7,330 bases of DNA from Crocinitomicaceae bacterium (GTDB lineage: Bacteria > Bacteroidota > Bacteroidia > Flavobacteriales_D > Crocinitomicaceae). The notes under the pieces are model-generated. The model searched no databases. It was not told the DNA's origin and saw only the letters and a list, made by a program, of their open reading frames with translations. Of this stretch, positions 1 to 6,358 are shown piece by piece. Location: assembly GCA_023264075.1 (NCBI GenBank), contig JALQTG010000167.1, forward strand, positions 1 through 7,330. The letters run 5' to 3'. The translations under genes were made by a program, and so were the position numbers. Positions within the stretch are counted from its first letter, which is position 1. The number at the start of each line of letters is the position of its first letter.

Positions 1-59
1 GCCATTGGTGAACGACATATATTCCCTAGGCAGACCATTAACACCCGTAATTCTCTCAT
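1..59 (-). CDS. Low-molecular-weight protein tyrosine phosphatase, N-terminal fragment
   Basis: Only the first 19 complete codons and part of codon 20 are present; the rest lies beyond the left edge. Read on the minus strand from the ATG at 59-57, the peptide is MRELRVLMVCLGNICRSPM, followed by GC (Ala). This contains the family signature VCxGNxCRSPMA, with the phosphatase loop C(X)5R formed by Cys10 (nucleophile) to Arg16 and then Ser17. A short beta-strand leads straight into the loop, as is normal for the family's N-terminus. Members are cytoplasmic proteins of about 150-160 residues that hydrolyse phosphotyrosine; in bacteria they often oppose tyrosine kinases of polysaccharide export, though some act elsewhere. 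The general-acid Asp (DPY motif) is off-window. The ATG lies 3 nt after the TAG of the upstream SDR gene, so the two are probably co-transcribed and translationally coupled. Family assignment is strong despite the short length; the substrate is unknown. Confidence 0.88.
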   Translation of the reverse strand, partial: MRELRVLMVCLGNICRSPM

Positions 60-62
60 GTA

Positions 63-857
63 CTATGTAGCTTTTTGCTTTCGGATAACCTTCCAAAACA
101 GACTAGGAAAAAAACGCTTCAAGGTCACCGCCTTTATTTCTTTATTTCCAATAAGCACCTCTATTTTTTTGCGTTCAACAGCCTTAAGAATTTGCCGCGC
201 ACATTCTTCAGAAGACATTCCAGTCGCCTGATTATGGTCCATAACGCTATGCTTCTCTCCATCACCTGTAAGCGCATTCATTGAAATATTCGTATTGATT
301 TTACCAGGGCATACAATGGTAACGTGGATGTTATTTTTCTCTTCTTCTAAGTAAAGACTCTCAAAAAAACCGTGCAACGCATGTTTTGAAGCACTGTAGG
401 CCGAACGCAGGAAAAACCCAAATTTACCTGCTATACTCGAAATTGCAATAATATGTCCCGATTGCTGCTCGCGCATTATTGGAAGAATAGCTTTGGTTAA
501 TGCTACCGTTCCAAAATAATTTACTTCCATAATTTTTCGGTCAACCGCTAATGTGGTTTCAGCCGCTTCACTTCGTTGTGAGACCCCACCACAGTTGAAC
601 AAATAATCAATCCTGTCAAACTGATGTTTAACCTGATTCAACTCGTTGATATAAGTAGCTCCGCTACCAAGATCCAAAGGAAGTACAAGATGACGCTCTT
701 TATTATTTAAACCCGAACGGACAAGTTCTAGATCTTCCTCTTTTCGAGAGGACAATACGAGCAGCGCTCCGCGAGAAGCAAGCTCTTCAGCCAGGGCCTT
801 CCCAATTCCAGAGGAAGCTCCTGTAATCCAAACAACTCTATTGACAAACTTATCCAT
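63..857 (-). CDS. SDR family NAD(P)-dependent oxidoreductase (short-chain dehydrogenase)
   Basis: The 264-residue protein has the length and motif order of a classical SDR with a single Rossmann fold. The cofactor loop TGASSGIG is at residues 12-19, and Asp62-Leu63 fits the adenine-contacting DL. NCGG at 88-91 stands for the usual NAGG. The catalytic tetrad is Asn113 (VNYFG), Ser141 (ISSIAG), Tyr154 and Lys158 (YSASK); PG is at 184-185. Ser35-Arg38 after the second strand (SSRK) would favour NADP(H), by inference. Overall look is close to the DHRS7-like group, with a basic and aromatic tail (FFPSLFWKVIRK) that might touch membrane. The substrate cannot be told from sequence. The ATG at 857 places the glycine loop at the usual distance from the N-terminus. 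It is the first gene of a minus-strand unit, with the phosphatase ATG 3 nt after its stop, and is divergent from the M1 peptidase gene. Confidence 0.93.
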   Translation of the reverse strand: MDKFVNRVVWITGASSGIGKALAEELASRGALLVLSSRKEEDLELVRSGLNNKERHLVLPLDLGSGATYINELNQVKHQFDRIDYLFNCGGVSQRSEAAETTLAVDRKIMEVNYFGTVALTKAILPIMREQQSGHIIAISSIAGKFGFFLRSAYSASKHALHGFFESLYLEEEKNNIHVTIVCPGKINTNISMNALTGDGEKHSVMDHNQATGMSSEECARQILKAVERKKIEVLIGNKEIKAVTLKRFFPSLFWKVIRKQKAT

Positions 858-862
858 TGCTA

Positions 863-870
863 CAAATGTA
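863..870 (-). promoter_or_regulatory. -7 promoter element for the SDR-phosphatase unit
   Basis: The minus strand reads TACATTTG from 870 to 863, an exact match to the Bacteroidota -7 consensus TAnnTTTG. It is followed by TAGCA and then the ATG of the SDR gene. The nearest TTG (888-886, inside a TTTTG run) is 15 nt upstream, shorter than the 17-23 nt usually given for flavobacterial -33 elements, so the -33 half is doubtful. If transcription starts 4-6 nt past the final G, the transcript begins at or beside the start codon. Confidence 0.5.
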
Positions 871-1024
871 CTATTTCTTTTTTTTCAAAAAGTGACTCGA
901 TTAGTTAATCAGACGAACTCCTTTCATTCACAATTCGCATCTTGCTTATTTCGCGTTCAAAATCCGTTTAAAATTTGATGAGCCCTTGATATTTCTTATC
1001 TTTAACTTTTCAATGTCGCCAAAT

Positions 1025-3442
1025 ATGAAAATACTACTCATCGTTACACTATTACTTTACAGCTTTTTTGGATACAATCAGGCTTGTTCACATAAAAAGC
1101 ACCCACATTATTTAGACGTAAAATCATTTGAAAATAATCAAAGGAGCGACACCATTGATGTTCTTGACTACAAAATATTTCTGGATTTCACAGCTATGGG
1201 TAGTCAGTTTCTAACTGGAAATTCTCGCATCCTCTTTCAATCAAAAATGAATAATGTTACTGGCATTTCATTAGACCTATTGCAACTTGAAGTGGATTCC
1301 GTAAAACGAGGAAATACACACTTGACCTATTCGTACAATGACACTTTGGTACGTGTTCAATTCTCTTCTCCCTTACAGGCAAATGACTTAGACTCGGTGA
1401 CCATCTACTATAAAGGCTCGCCCGTTACGGATCCATCTGGTTTTGGCGGATTTTATTTCCAAAGTAACTATGCTTACAATCTGGGAGTTGGATTTTCTGC
1501 AGACCCTCATAATTATGGAAGAACCTGGCACCCCTGTTTCGACAATTTCGTGGAACGGGCGACCTATGAAATCACCCTACTTTCTCCTATAATCAATAAA
1601 GCTTACAGCATGGGAGTCATTACTCAAGAAGATATTACAGTAGACAATGAAAACCTACGTACCTGGCGACTATCAGACCCGATTCCGAGCTACCTTGCCT
1701 GTGTAGCGGTCTCTGACTACACGCATGTAAACCAAACCTATGTAAGTAACTTGAATAATGCCGAGATACCGGTAATGCTAATTTCTCGACTTTCAGATAC
1801 AACTAATTTCAAAAATTCCTTTGCCAATTTGTTTGGGTCCATGGATGCCTTTGAATCGAATTATGGACCTTATGTATGGGATAAAGTCGGATTTGTGGCT
1901 GTTCCTTTTAATGGTGGAGCGATGGAACATGCAACTTGCATAGCCTATCCATTAGCAACAATAAACGGGAACCTGCAATATGAAACTTTAATGGCTCATG
2001 AATTAGCCCATCATTGGTGGGGTGACCTAGTGACGTGTAGGACAAGCGGAGATATGTGGATCAATGAGGGGATAGCCTCTTATTCGGAAGCTCTATTTTT
2101 GGAGCACATTTATGATTACACCACCTATTTGAACGAAGTGAAAGGTGTGCATCGCGACGTAATTCAGCGCGCACATTTTGACGACGGTGCATTTTACGCG
2201 TTATCAGGTGTGCCACATAGTGCAACTTATGGCACTCATTCGTATTCCAAGGGGTCAACTGTCATGCATAATATGCGTAGTTATATGGGCGACCAACTCT
2301 TCTTTCAAGGATTACAATCTATCCAAGAAAACTGGGCCTTTCAAGACATTGATGCTGCAGATTTTCGTGACGAATTAGAAACAGCTACAGGATTAGATAT
2401 GCACCCATTTTTCGAAAACTGGATTTTCAACCCTGGATTCACCGGCTTTGTACTTGATTCCATAAGTATTGCTCAAAATGGAGGGGGTTATGACATTACC
2501 CTTTCCATCCATCAAAAATTATTTGAAGCGCCCAACTTCTTCTCACAAGTTCCAATAGAGGTAACACTTGTCGATGAAACGATGAATGAAGAAACGTTTC
2601 AAATTCTTGTTGATGGAGAGTTCTCGGAAATCACGATTACCAGCTCCTTCCAACCTGTGTTAGCTTATCTAAATAAAAATGATAAATTGCTCTGTGCTGT
2701 TACCGGAGAAACCTTAAAGATTGGGGCGGCGAGTACTACAAACCACGCATATGCATACTATCGGCAAACAACAACTTCTGTGGGTGACACAGCACTAATT
2801 AGGGTAGAACACCACCGCATGGCACCAGATCCATTCCAAACAGCATCAATGAATCAATTGTACGTTATTTCTCCCGACAGGTATTGGTCTATTGATGGAA
2901 TTTGGGATGAAAACTTTTCCTCCAATGGCCGTTTTGTTTTTGACGCACGTCAGATTGCAGGAGGAAATCTAGACAATGGTTTAATGCTTGACCATAATGG
3001 CGTTGTTTTCCACGAGGATAGCATTGTTCTACTTTGGCGCCCAAACACATCTACCGAATGGGCCGTTTACCCGGATTATGTATTGAATACACAAGGAAGT
3101 CCAACAGACAAATCTGGCCGCATTGATGCTGTTGACATTCAAAAAGGACAGTATACGTTCGGTTTCAAAAAAAGTAGTCTCGGACTTTCATCCATTGAAC
3201 TCCCCAATTATATTTTGGTGTACCCAAACCCTATAGAGAGCCAAATCAACATTGAACTAACACAAACTATCCCTGAAGGAATTACTGTGTATCTTCATGA
3301 TCTAAACGGACGCTTAATTACGTCAAAATTTTCAGACGAGATTTATTTGTCTCTATCTGTAGAACAACTTAAAAGTGGTAGCTATCAACTACTTATTTTC
3401 TCGGGGGATACATTTCTAGGGCAACGAACAATTATAAAATAA
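1025..3442 (+). CDS. Secreted M1 family zinc metallopeptidase with T9SS sorting domain
   Basis: From the ATG at 1025 the protein is 805 residues. Residues 1 to about 19 form a signal peptide (MK, a hydrophobic run, then FFGYNQ). An N-terminal beta domain follows, then the M1 catalytic domain. Its exopeptidase motif is GGAMEH (297-302) where GAMEN is usual. The zinc site is HELAHHWWGD with His325, Glu326 and His329, then Glu348 in WINEG after exactly 18 residues (HEXXHX18E). Tyr407 (SYSKG) fits the transition-state Tyr. After about residue 470 a beta-rich region replaces the usual long helical C-terminal domain. The last ~75 residues (VYPNPIE... to ...RTIIK) match a type A T9SS C-terminal signal, so the protein should cross the outer membrane and be released or anchored. 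Probable role: trimming N-terminal residues from external peptides. An in-frame ATG at 1013 and a TTG at 986 are alternative starts; 1025 gives the cleanest signal peptide. The TAA overlaps the ruvX ATG by one base. Confidence 0.93.
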   Translation: MKILLIVTLLLYSFFGYNQACSHKKHPHYLDVKSFENNQRSDTIDVLDYKIFLDFTAMGSQFLTGNSRILFQSKMNNVTGISLDLLQLEVDSVKRGNTHLTYSYNDTLVRVQFSSPLQANDLDSVTIYYKGSPVTDPSGFGGFYFQSNYAYNLGVGFSADPHNYGRTWHPCFDNFVERATYEITLLSPIINKAYSMGVITQEDITVDNENLRTWRLSDPIPSYLACVAVSDYTHVNQTYVSNLNNAEIPVMLISRLSDTTNFKNSFANLFGSMDAFESNYGPYVWDKVGFVAVPFNGGAMEHATCIAYPLATINGNLQYETLMAHELAHHWWGDLVTCRTSGDMWINEGIASYSEALFLEHIYDYTTYLNEVKGVHRDVIQRAHFDDGAFYALSGVPHSATYGTHSYSKGSTVMHNMRSYMGDQLFFQGLQSIQENWAFQDIDAADFRDELETATGLDMHPFFENWIFNPGFTGFVLDSISIAQNGGGYDITLSIHQKLFEAPNFFSQVPIEVTLVDETMNEETFQILVDGEFSEITITSSFQPVLAYLNKNDKLLCAVTGETLKIGAASTTNHAYAYYRQTTTSVGDTALIRVEHHRMAPDPFQTASMNQLYVISPDRYWSIDGIWDENFSSNGRFVFDARQIAGGNLDNGLMLDHNGVVFHEDSIVLLWRPNTSTEWAVYPDYVLNTQGSPTDKSGRIDAVDIQKGQYTFGFKKSSLGLSSIELPNYILVYPNPIESQINIELTQTIPEGITVYLHDLNGRLITSKFSDEIYLSLSVEQLKSGSYQLLIFSGDTFLGQRTIIK

Positions 3443-3858
3443 TGCAGCGAATTGTAGCACTTGATTTTGGATTAAAACGTACCGGAATCGCATTGACTGA
3501 CGAACTCAACATCATAGCCTCAGGACTTACAACTGTAGATTCAAGAGAGCTTATGACGTTTCTACAGCGCTTAATTCCAGAAAAAAATATCGGTACGATT
3601 GTCCTAGGTGAACCCAAACGACTAAACCTTGAGGACTCCCATAGCTCTTCAAATGTTCGGCACCTTAAAGATGCACTTGAAAAAGAATTCCCTAACACAG
3701 CCATTGCTTTAGTGGATGAACGATTTACATCCAAAATGGCGGTCCAATCGATGCACATAGGAGGATTATCAAAAAAGCAAAAAAAAGACAAAGCCCTAAT
3801 CGACGAAATTAGCGCTACCATCATCTTACAATCCTACCTAGAACAAATCCAGCGGTAA
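3442..3858 (+). CDS. ruvX: RuvX/YqgF family Holliday-junction resolvase-like nuclease
   Basis: This 138-residue protein has the normal length for YqgF/RuvX and an RNase H-like fold pattern. Motifs in order are ALDFGLKRTGIAL with Asp8, IVLGEPKRLN with Glu57, LVDERFTS with Asp92-Glu93-Arg94, and KALIDEISATIILQSYL with Asp121. The acidic residues fit the metal-binding active site. In other bacteria the protein is a putative Holliday-junction resolvase and is also linked to 16S rRNA 5'-end maturation; which role applies here is not visible. It acts in the cytoplasm. The GEPKRLN loop instead of the enterobacterial GLPLNMDG type is, from memory, common in Bacteroidota. Its ATG overlaps the stop of the M1 gene in TAATG, so translation is probably coupled, and no promoter of its own is apparent. 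Confidence 0.93.
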   Translation: MQRIVALDFGLKRTGIALTDELNIIASGLTTVDSRELMTFLQRLIPEKNIGTIVLGEPKRLNLEDSHSSSNVRHLKDALEKEFPNTAIALVDERFTSKMAVQSMHIGGLSKKQKKDKALIDEISATIILQSYLEQIQR

Positions 3859-4038
3859 TATTCTAAATGAGCTTTACTGCCTATCGGAGCTACTCACTTT
3901 AAGAGCAGTAATGAAGTTCAAAAACTCCTGAAAATCCTAATTTGCGAACGGAGTAAAGCCTTTCTAATATTTCTCTATTTTTTTATTGTTTACTAATGAT
4001 AATGCCTGTATTTTTGTAGCTGTTACATATTACTTAGC
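3859..4038. other. Intergenic region with competing inverted repeats and a T-rich stretch
   Basis: I see no protein-coding signal in these 180 nt. GCTTTACT (3871-3878) is the exact complement of AGTAAAGC (3952-3959). The overlapping TTACTGC (3874-3880) also pairs with GCAGTAA (3905-3911). ACTCC (3924-3928) can pair with GGAGT (3950-3954), which overlaps the distal arm. CGGAG occurs twice (3885-3889 and 3949-3953). A T-rich run (about 3961-3985) follows the distal arm. This could be a weak, long-looped terminator for the M1-ruvX unit or a small structured RNA, but no compact GC-rich hairpin is present. The right end carries the dinB promoter. Confidence 0.3.
3986..4016 (+). promoter_or_regulatory. 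Bacteroidota-type promoter of the dinB-C40 unit
   Basis: TTG at 3986-3988 (the -33 element) is followed by a 20-nt spacer and then TATTTTTG at 4009-4016, a perfect TAnnTTTG -7 element. Both the motifs and the spacing fit the known flavobacterial arrangement (TTG, 17-23 nt, TAnnTTTG). Transcription would start near 4021-4023, giving a leader of about 16-18 nt before the ATG at 4039. This is the best-formed promoter in the window. Confidence 0.7.
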
Positions 4039-4638
4039 ATGACAATTTTCAACACTACCGAATTACTAACCAATTTAGGGTCCATAACGGAGGAAAATAT
4101 TTCAGTTGCTCAAAAAAAAATCATTCATTTGGGCACGAATCAATTGAACTGGTCCCCGAACCCAGACAGTTGGAATATTGCTGAAGTATTGGCACATTTG
4201 AACAAATATGCCTCTTTTTATCATTCAACTTTTGAGGAGAAAATAAACAAGACTCGTTTCCGTGAACCGAAAGAAACATTTACCTCTTCTCCATTAGGAA
4301 GAAGTGCATGGAAATCTATGAAATTAGGTAACGCCAAAAACATTAAGCGTAAGTTTAAATCTCCAAAAGGGACGAATCCTCGGATTGACAAAGAGCTCAT
4401 TACAGGACACGAAACGGAACAATTCATTACTCAACAGCAGCATTTACTAAGAATTATTGAATCTGCTCGAGGGGTTGGATTACGAAAAGTTAAAATCCCC
4501 ATTTCAATTAGTAGAATTGTTCGGTTGCGACTTGGTGATGCACTCATGTTTGTTATATATCACAACCAACGTCACGTGCAACAGATTATCAACTTAATGA
4601 ATCATCCTAAATTTCCGAAAAAAGAACATGAGGGTTAA
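4039..4638 (+). CDS. DinB-like (DinB_2 type) putative metal-binding protein
   Basis: The 199-residue protein fits the DinB/YfiT four-helix-bundle superfamily. The N-terminal helix is followed by WSPNPDSWNIAEVLAHLNKY, the usual 'Pxx W s xx E v l x H L' pattern with His53. The C-terminal helix has DALMFVIYHNQRHVQQI with His175 and His179. These three histidines match the metal triad of the family. Between them is a basic insert (about 86-120: many Lys, Arg and Pro) carrying no recognised motif. Some superfamily members are thiol transferases (bacillithiol, mycothiol) or damage-induced proteins, but most are uncharacterised, so no reaction is assigned. There is no signal peptide, so it is probably cytoplasmic. 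A strong promoter lies just upstream. The 3' end overlaps the C40 peptidase gene by 11 nt in another frame, suggesting coupled translation. The name 'DinB' here is the metalloprotein fold, not DNA polymerase IV. Confidence 0.85.
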   Translation: MTIFNTTELLTNLGSITEENISVAQKKIIHLGTNQLNWSPNPDSWNIAEVLAHLNKYASFYHSTFEEKINKTRFREPKETFTSSPLGRSAWKSMKLGNAKNIKRKFKSPKGTNPRIDKELITGHETEQFITQQQHLLRIIESARGVGLRKVKIPISISRIVRLRLGDALMFVIYHNQRHVQQIINLMNHPKFPKKEHEG

Positions 4639-5392
4639 TGATACAGTATTCTGTCATTTAAGCATTATTCCCGTTCGTACACACCATTCTGACGAATCAG
4701 AAATTGTTACACAGCTACTTTTTGGAGAAGCGGCAACAATTACAGCTGTGCACAACCAGTGGAGAAAAATTAAATCTGCTCATGACGGTTATGAAGGCTG
4801 GATTGATTTCAAGCAGGTCCAGCTTATCTCCGAGAGCGAATATCAACGCCTAAGCAAAAGTAACAACAGACAAACGTCACTCATAGAAACAATTCAAACA
4901 CCTTGGGGACCAATTTATGCTGTAAAAGGATCATTACTCCCTGGAAATGGATCACAATTTAAAATAGACACTTTTGAATTCGAGCGCGTTTCTCATCAAC
5001 ATCCTCTAAAAACTAATGATGTTGGAGCGGTCGCCCTGAGCTACCTAAACAGTCCTTACCTCTGGGGAGGAAGAACCCCTTTCGGAATTGACTGCTCTGG
5101 TTTTACACAAGCCGTTATGCGATTTTTCGGGATTGAATTGCAACGTGATGCCTCTCAACAAGTGCACCAAGGAACAGAACAACCATTTGAGCTCAGTTCG
5201 ATAGGTGATCTTGCTTTCTTTGTGAATGCAAAAGGAAAAATTCATCATGTCGGCATCCTATTAGAGAACAACACTATAATCCACGCAAGTGGGAAGGTTC
5301 GAATCGACAAACTAGATAATAAAGGTATCTACAACGACGAGATGAAAGATTATTCGCATCAATTCCACAGTATTCGCAGATTTCTTCATTAA
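4628..5392 (+). CDS. NlpC/P60 (C40) family cysteine peptidase with SH3-like N-terminus
   Basis: The 254-residue protein has two parts. Residues 1 to about 67 resemble a bacterial SH3-like domain (CHLSIIPVR, LLFGE, DGYEGWID). From about 130 the NlpC/P60 domain contains PYLWGGRTPFGIDCSGFTQ with catalytic Cys156, HHVGI with His207, and IIHASG with His219 as the third polar residue. RDASQQ (173-178) is also typical of the YkfC-like branch. Relatives cleave gamma-D-Glu to diamino acid bonds in peptidoglycan stem peptides; the exact bond here is inferred. The N-terminus (MRVNDTVFCHLS) has no signal peptide, so the enzyme may recycle muropeptides in the cytoplasm rather than act on the wall. The ATG at 4628 overlaps the end of the DinB-like gene by 11 nt. 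A second ATG at 4638 is in another frame and stops after seven codons, which supports 4628. Confidence 0.92.
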   Translation: MRVNDTVFCHLSIIPVRTHHSDESEIVTQLLFGEAATITAVHNQWRKIKSAHDGYEGWIDFKQVQLISESEYQRLSKSNNRQTSLIETIQTPWGPIYAVKGSLLPGNGSQFKIDTFEFERVSHQHPLKTNDVGAVALSYLNSPYLWGGRTPFGIDCSGFTQAVMRFFGIELQRDASQQVHQGTEQPFELSSIGDLAFFVNAKGKIHHVGILLENNTIIHASGKVRIDKLDNKGIYNDEMKDYSHQFHSIRRFLH

Positions 5393-5409
5393 TAATCCCT
5401 CTATTCTCC

Positions 5410-5417
5410 TATTTTTG
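5410..5417 (+). promoter_or_regulatory. -7 promoter element for the epimerase-glyA unit
   Basis: TATTTTTG at 5410-5417 matches TAnnTTTG exactly and lies in the 43-nt gap before the epimerase. The 18 nt between it and the ATG at 5436 would give a leader of about 12-14 nt. No TTG lies 17-23 nt upstream; TTC at 5385-5387 (22-nt spacer) is the nearest substitute, so the -33 half is weak and the promoter may need help from an activator or add to read-through from the C40 gene. Confidence 0.5.
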
Positions 5418-5435
5418 TAAAATACAACTACACTT

Positions 5436-6356
5436 ATGAAAATATTAATAACCGGAGGAGCAGGATTTATTGGAAGTAACCTTACCAAAAGATTGGTGAA
5501 TGACGGACACAAAATCGTGGTGCTGGATAACTTGCTCAGAGGGAATAAAATTGATCGAGATACCTTCAAAAAAATTGAATTTGTAAATGGTGACGTCCGT
5601 GATTTTGAACTCGTAAGAGAACTTTCAAAAGGATGTGACGTCATTTATCATTTTGCCGCAGTATTAGGAGTTGACGTAGTGGCAGACAATCCAGTGGAAA
5701 CAATGGATGTCGAGGTAATCGGCACACGAAACGTTGTCAATGCTGCGCAGATTAACAATGTAGGAAAAATCCTTTACGCCTCCACCTCTGGTATTTATGG
5801 ACATTCAGCTATAGAAAGTGCCCTTACGGAAGAGGTTTTGGTAGATCCGAGAACGTCTTACGCTATGGCGAAACGCTACAACGAAATTTATCTCGCGTCT
5901 CATCACGAAGAGAAAGGATTGCATGCAACTTGCCTTCGTTTTTTCAATGTATATGGAGAGAACCAAGACAACCGAATGGTTGTTCCTCGCTTTTTCGAGC
6001 AAGCTATTTCAAATAAACCCATTACTGTTTTTGGAAACGGGATGCAAACACGAGACTTTACCTACATTGACGACACAATTAATGCTTGTGTTGACCTCAT
6101 GCTCACCAAAGGATACCATATTGTAAATATTGCCAATGAAGAGGAATGGAACATTAAAGATTTGGCCGACGCCATCAAACAAATAACTCATTCATCTTCA
6201 ATAATCAGTTACATCGAGGCGCCAAAGAAACGATATGACTATGAAGTTGAACGTCGGGTAGGAAGTTCTGATAAGCTCAAGCGACTCATCGGATACAAGC
6301 CGGATACGAATTTAACGGATGGATTGAAGAAAATTTATGCTAATAATTACCAATAA
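5436..6356 (+). CDS. NAD-dependent nucleotide-sugar epimerase/dehydratase (extended SDR)
   Basis: The 306-residue protein is a complete extended SDR. TGGAGFIG (6-13) binds NAD, with Asp31 (VLDN) contacting the adenine ribose and so predicting NAD over NADP. GDVRD is at 52-56 and YHFAAVLGVD at 71-80. STS (116-118) supplies the catalytic Ser/Thr, with Tyr142 and Lys146 in YAMAK. RFFNVYG (168-174) and RDFTYIDD (206-213) are conserved sugar-nucleotide-site motifs. Likely substrates are UDP- or dTDP-hexoses or UDP-glucuronate, for surface polysaccharide or lipopolysaccharide precursors. The sequence alone does not separate 4-epimerase, UDP-glucuronate decarboxylase-like and dehydratase roles, so no symbol is given. 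The protein is cytoplasmic. A -7 element lies 18 nt ahead of the ATG, and glyA starts 2 nt after the stop, so they form one unit. No other glycan genes are visible nearby. Confidence 0.92.
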   Translation: MKILITGGAGFIGSNLTKRLVNDGHKIVVLDNLLRGNKIDRDTFKKIEFVNGDVRDFELVRELSKGCDVIYHFAAVLGVDVVADNPVETMDVEVIGTRNVVNAAQINNVGKILYASTSGIYGHSAIESALTEEVLVDPRTSYAMAKRYNEIYLASHHEEKGLHATCLRFFNVYGENQDNRMVVPRFFEQAISNKPITVFGNGMQTRDFTYIDDTINACVDLMLTKGYHIVNIANEEEWNIKDLADAIKQITHSSSIISYIEAPKKRYDYEVERRVGSSDKLKRLIGYKPDTNLTDGLKKIYANNYQ

Positions 6357-6358
6357 AT

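Noticed and set aside
969..977. TAAAATTTG as a -7 element for the M1 gene
   Set aside because: It has three bases instead of two between TA and TTTG, and the nearest TTG (942-944) is 24 nt away. TAACTTTT at 1003-1010 also misses one base. No convincing promoter can be named.
986..1024. Upstream start (TTG at 986 or ATG at 1013) for the M1 peptidase
   Set aside because: TTG is a rare start and would add a long hydrophobic extension. The ATG at 1025 gives a standard MK-plus-hydrophobic signal peptide; 1013 remains possible but less likely.
1064..1096. Lipoprotein lipobox ending at Cys21 of the M1 peptidase
   Set aside because: The residues before the Cys are Asn-Gln-Ala, which lack the Leu/Val at -3 needed for a lipobox; the T9SS tail also fits an ordinary signal peptide.
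3432..3824. 130-codon open frame antisense to ruvX
   Set aside because: It mirrors a gene with strong family motifs, has no recognisable domain, and has no promoter or neighbours of its own.
3859..4038. tRNA, small protein or CRISPR in the largest gap
   Set aside because: No cloverleaf-like arms or CCA end, no coding frame with a plausible start, and no regularly spaced repeats.
4638..4661. ATG immediately after the DinB-like stop (TAATG) as the C40 start
   Set aside because: It lies in a different frame and meets a stop after seven codons.
5312..5644. 110-codon minus-strand frame across the C40-epimerase junction
   Set aside because: It is antisense to two well-supported genes and the promoter between them; its composition looks like a chance reading of the opposite strand.
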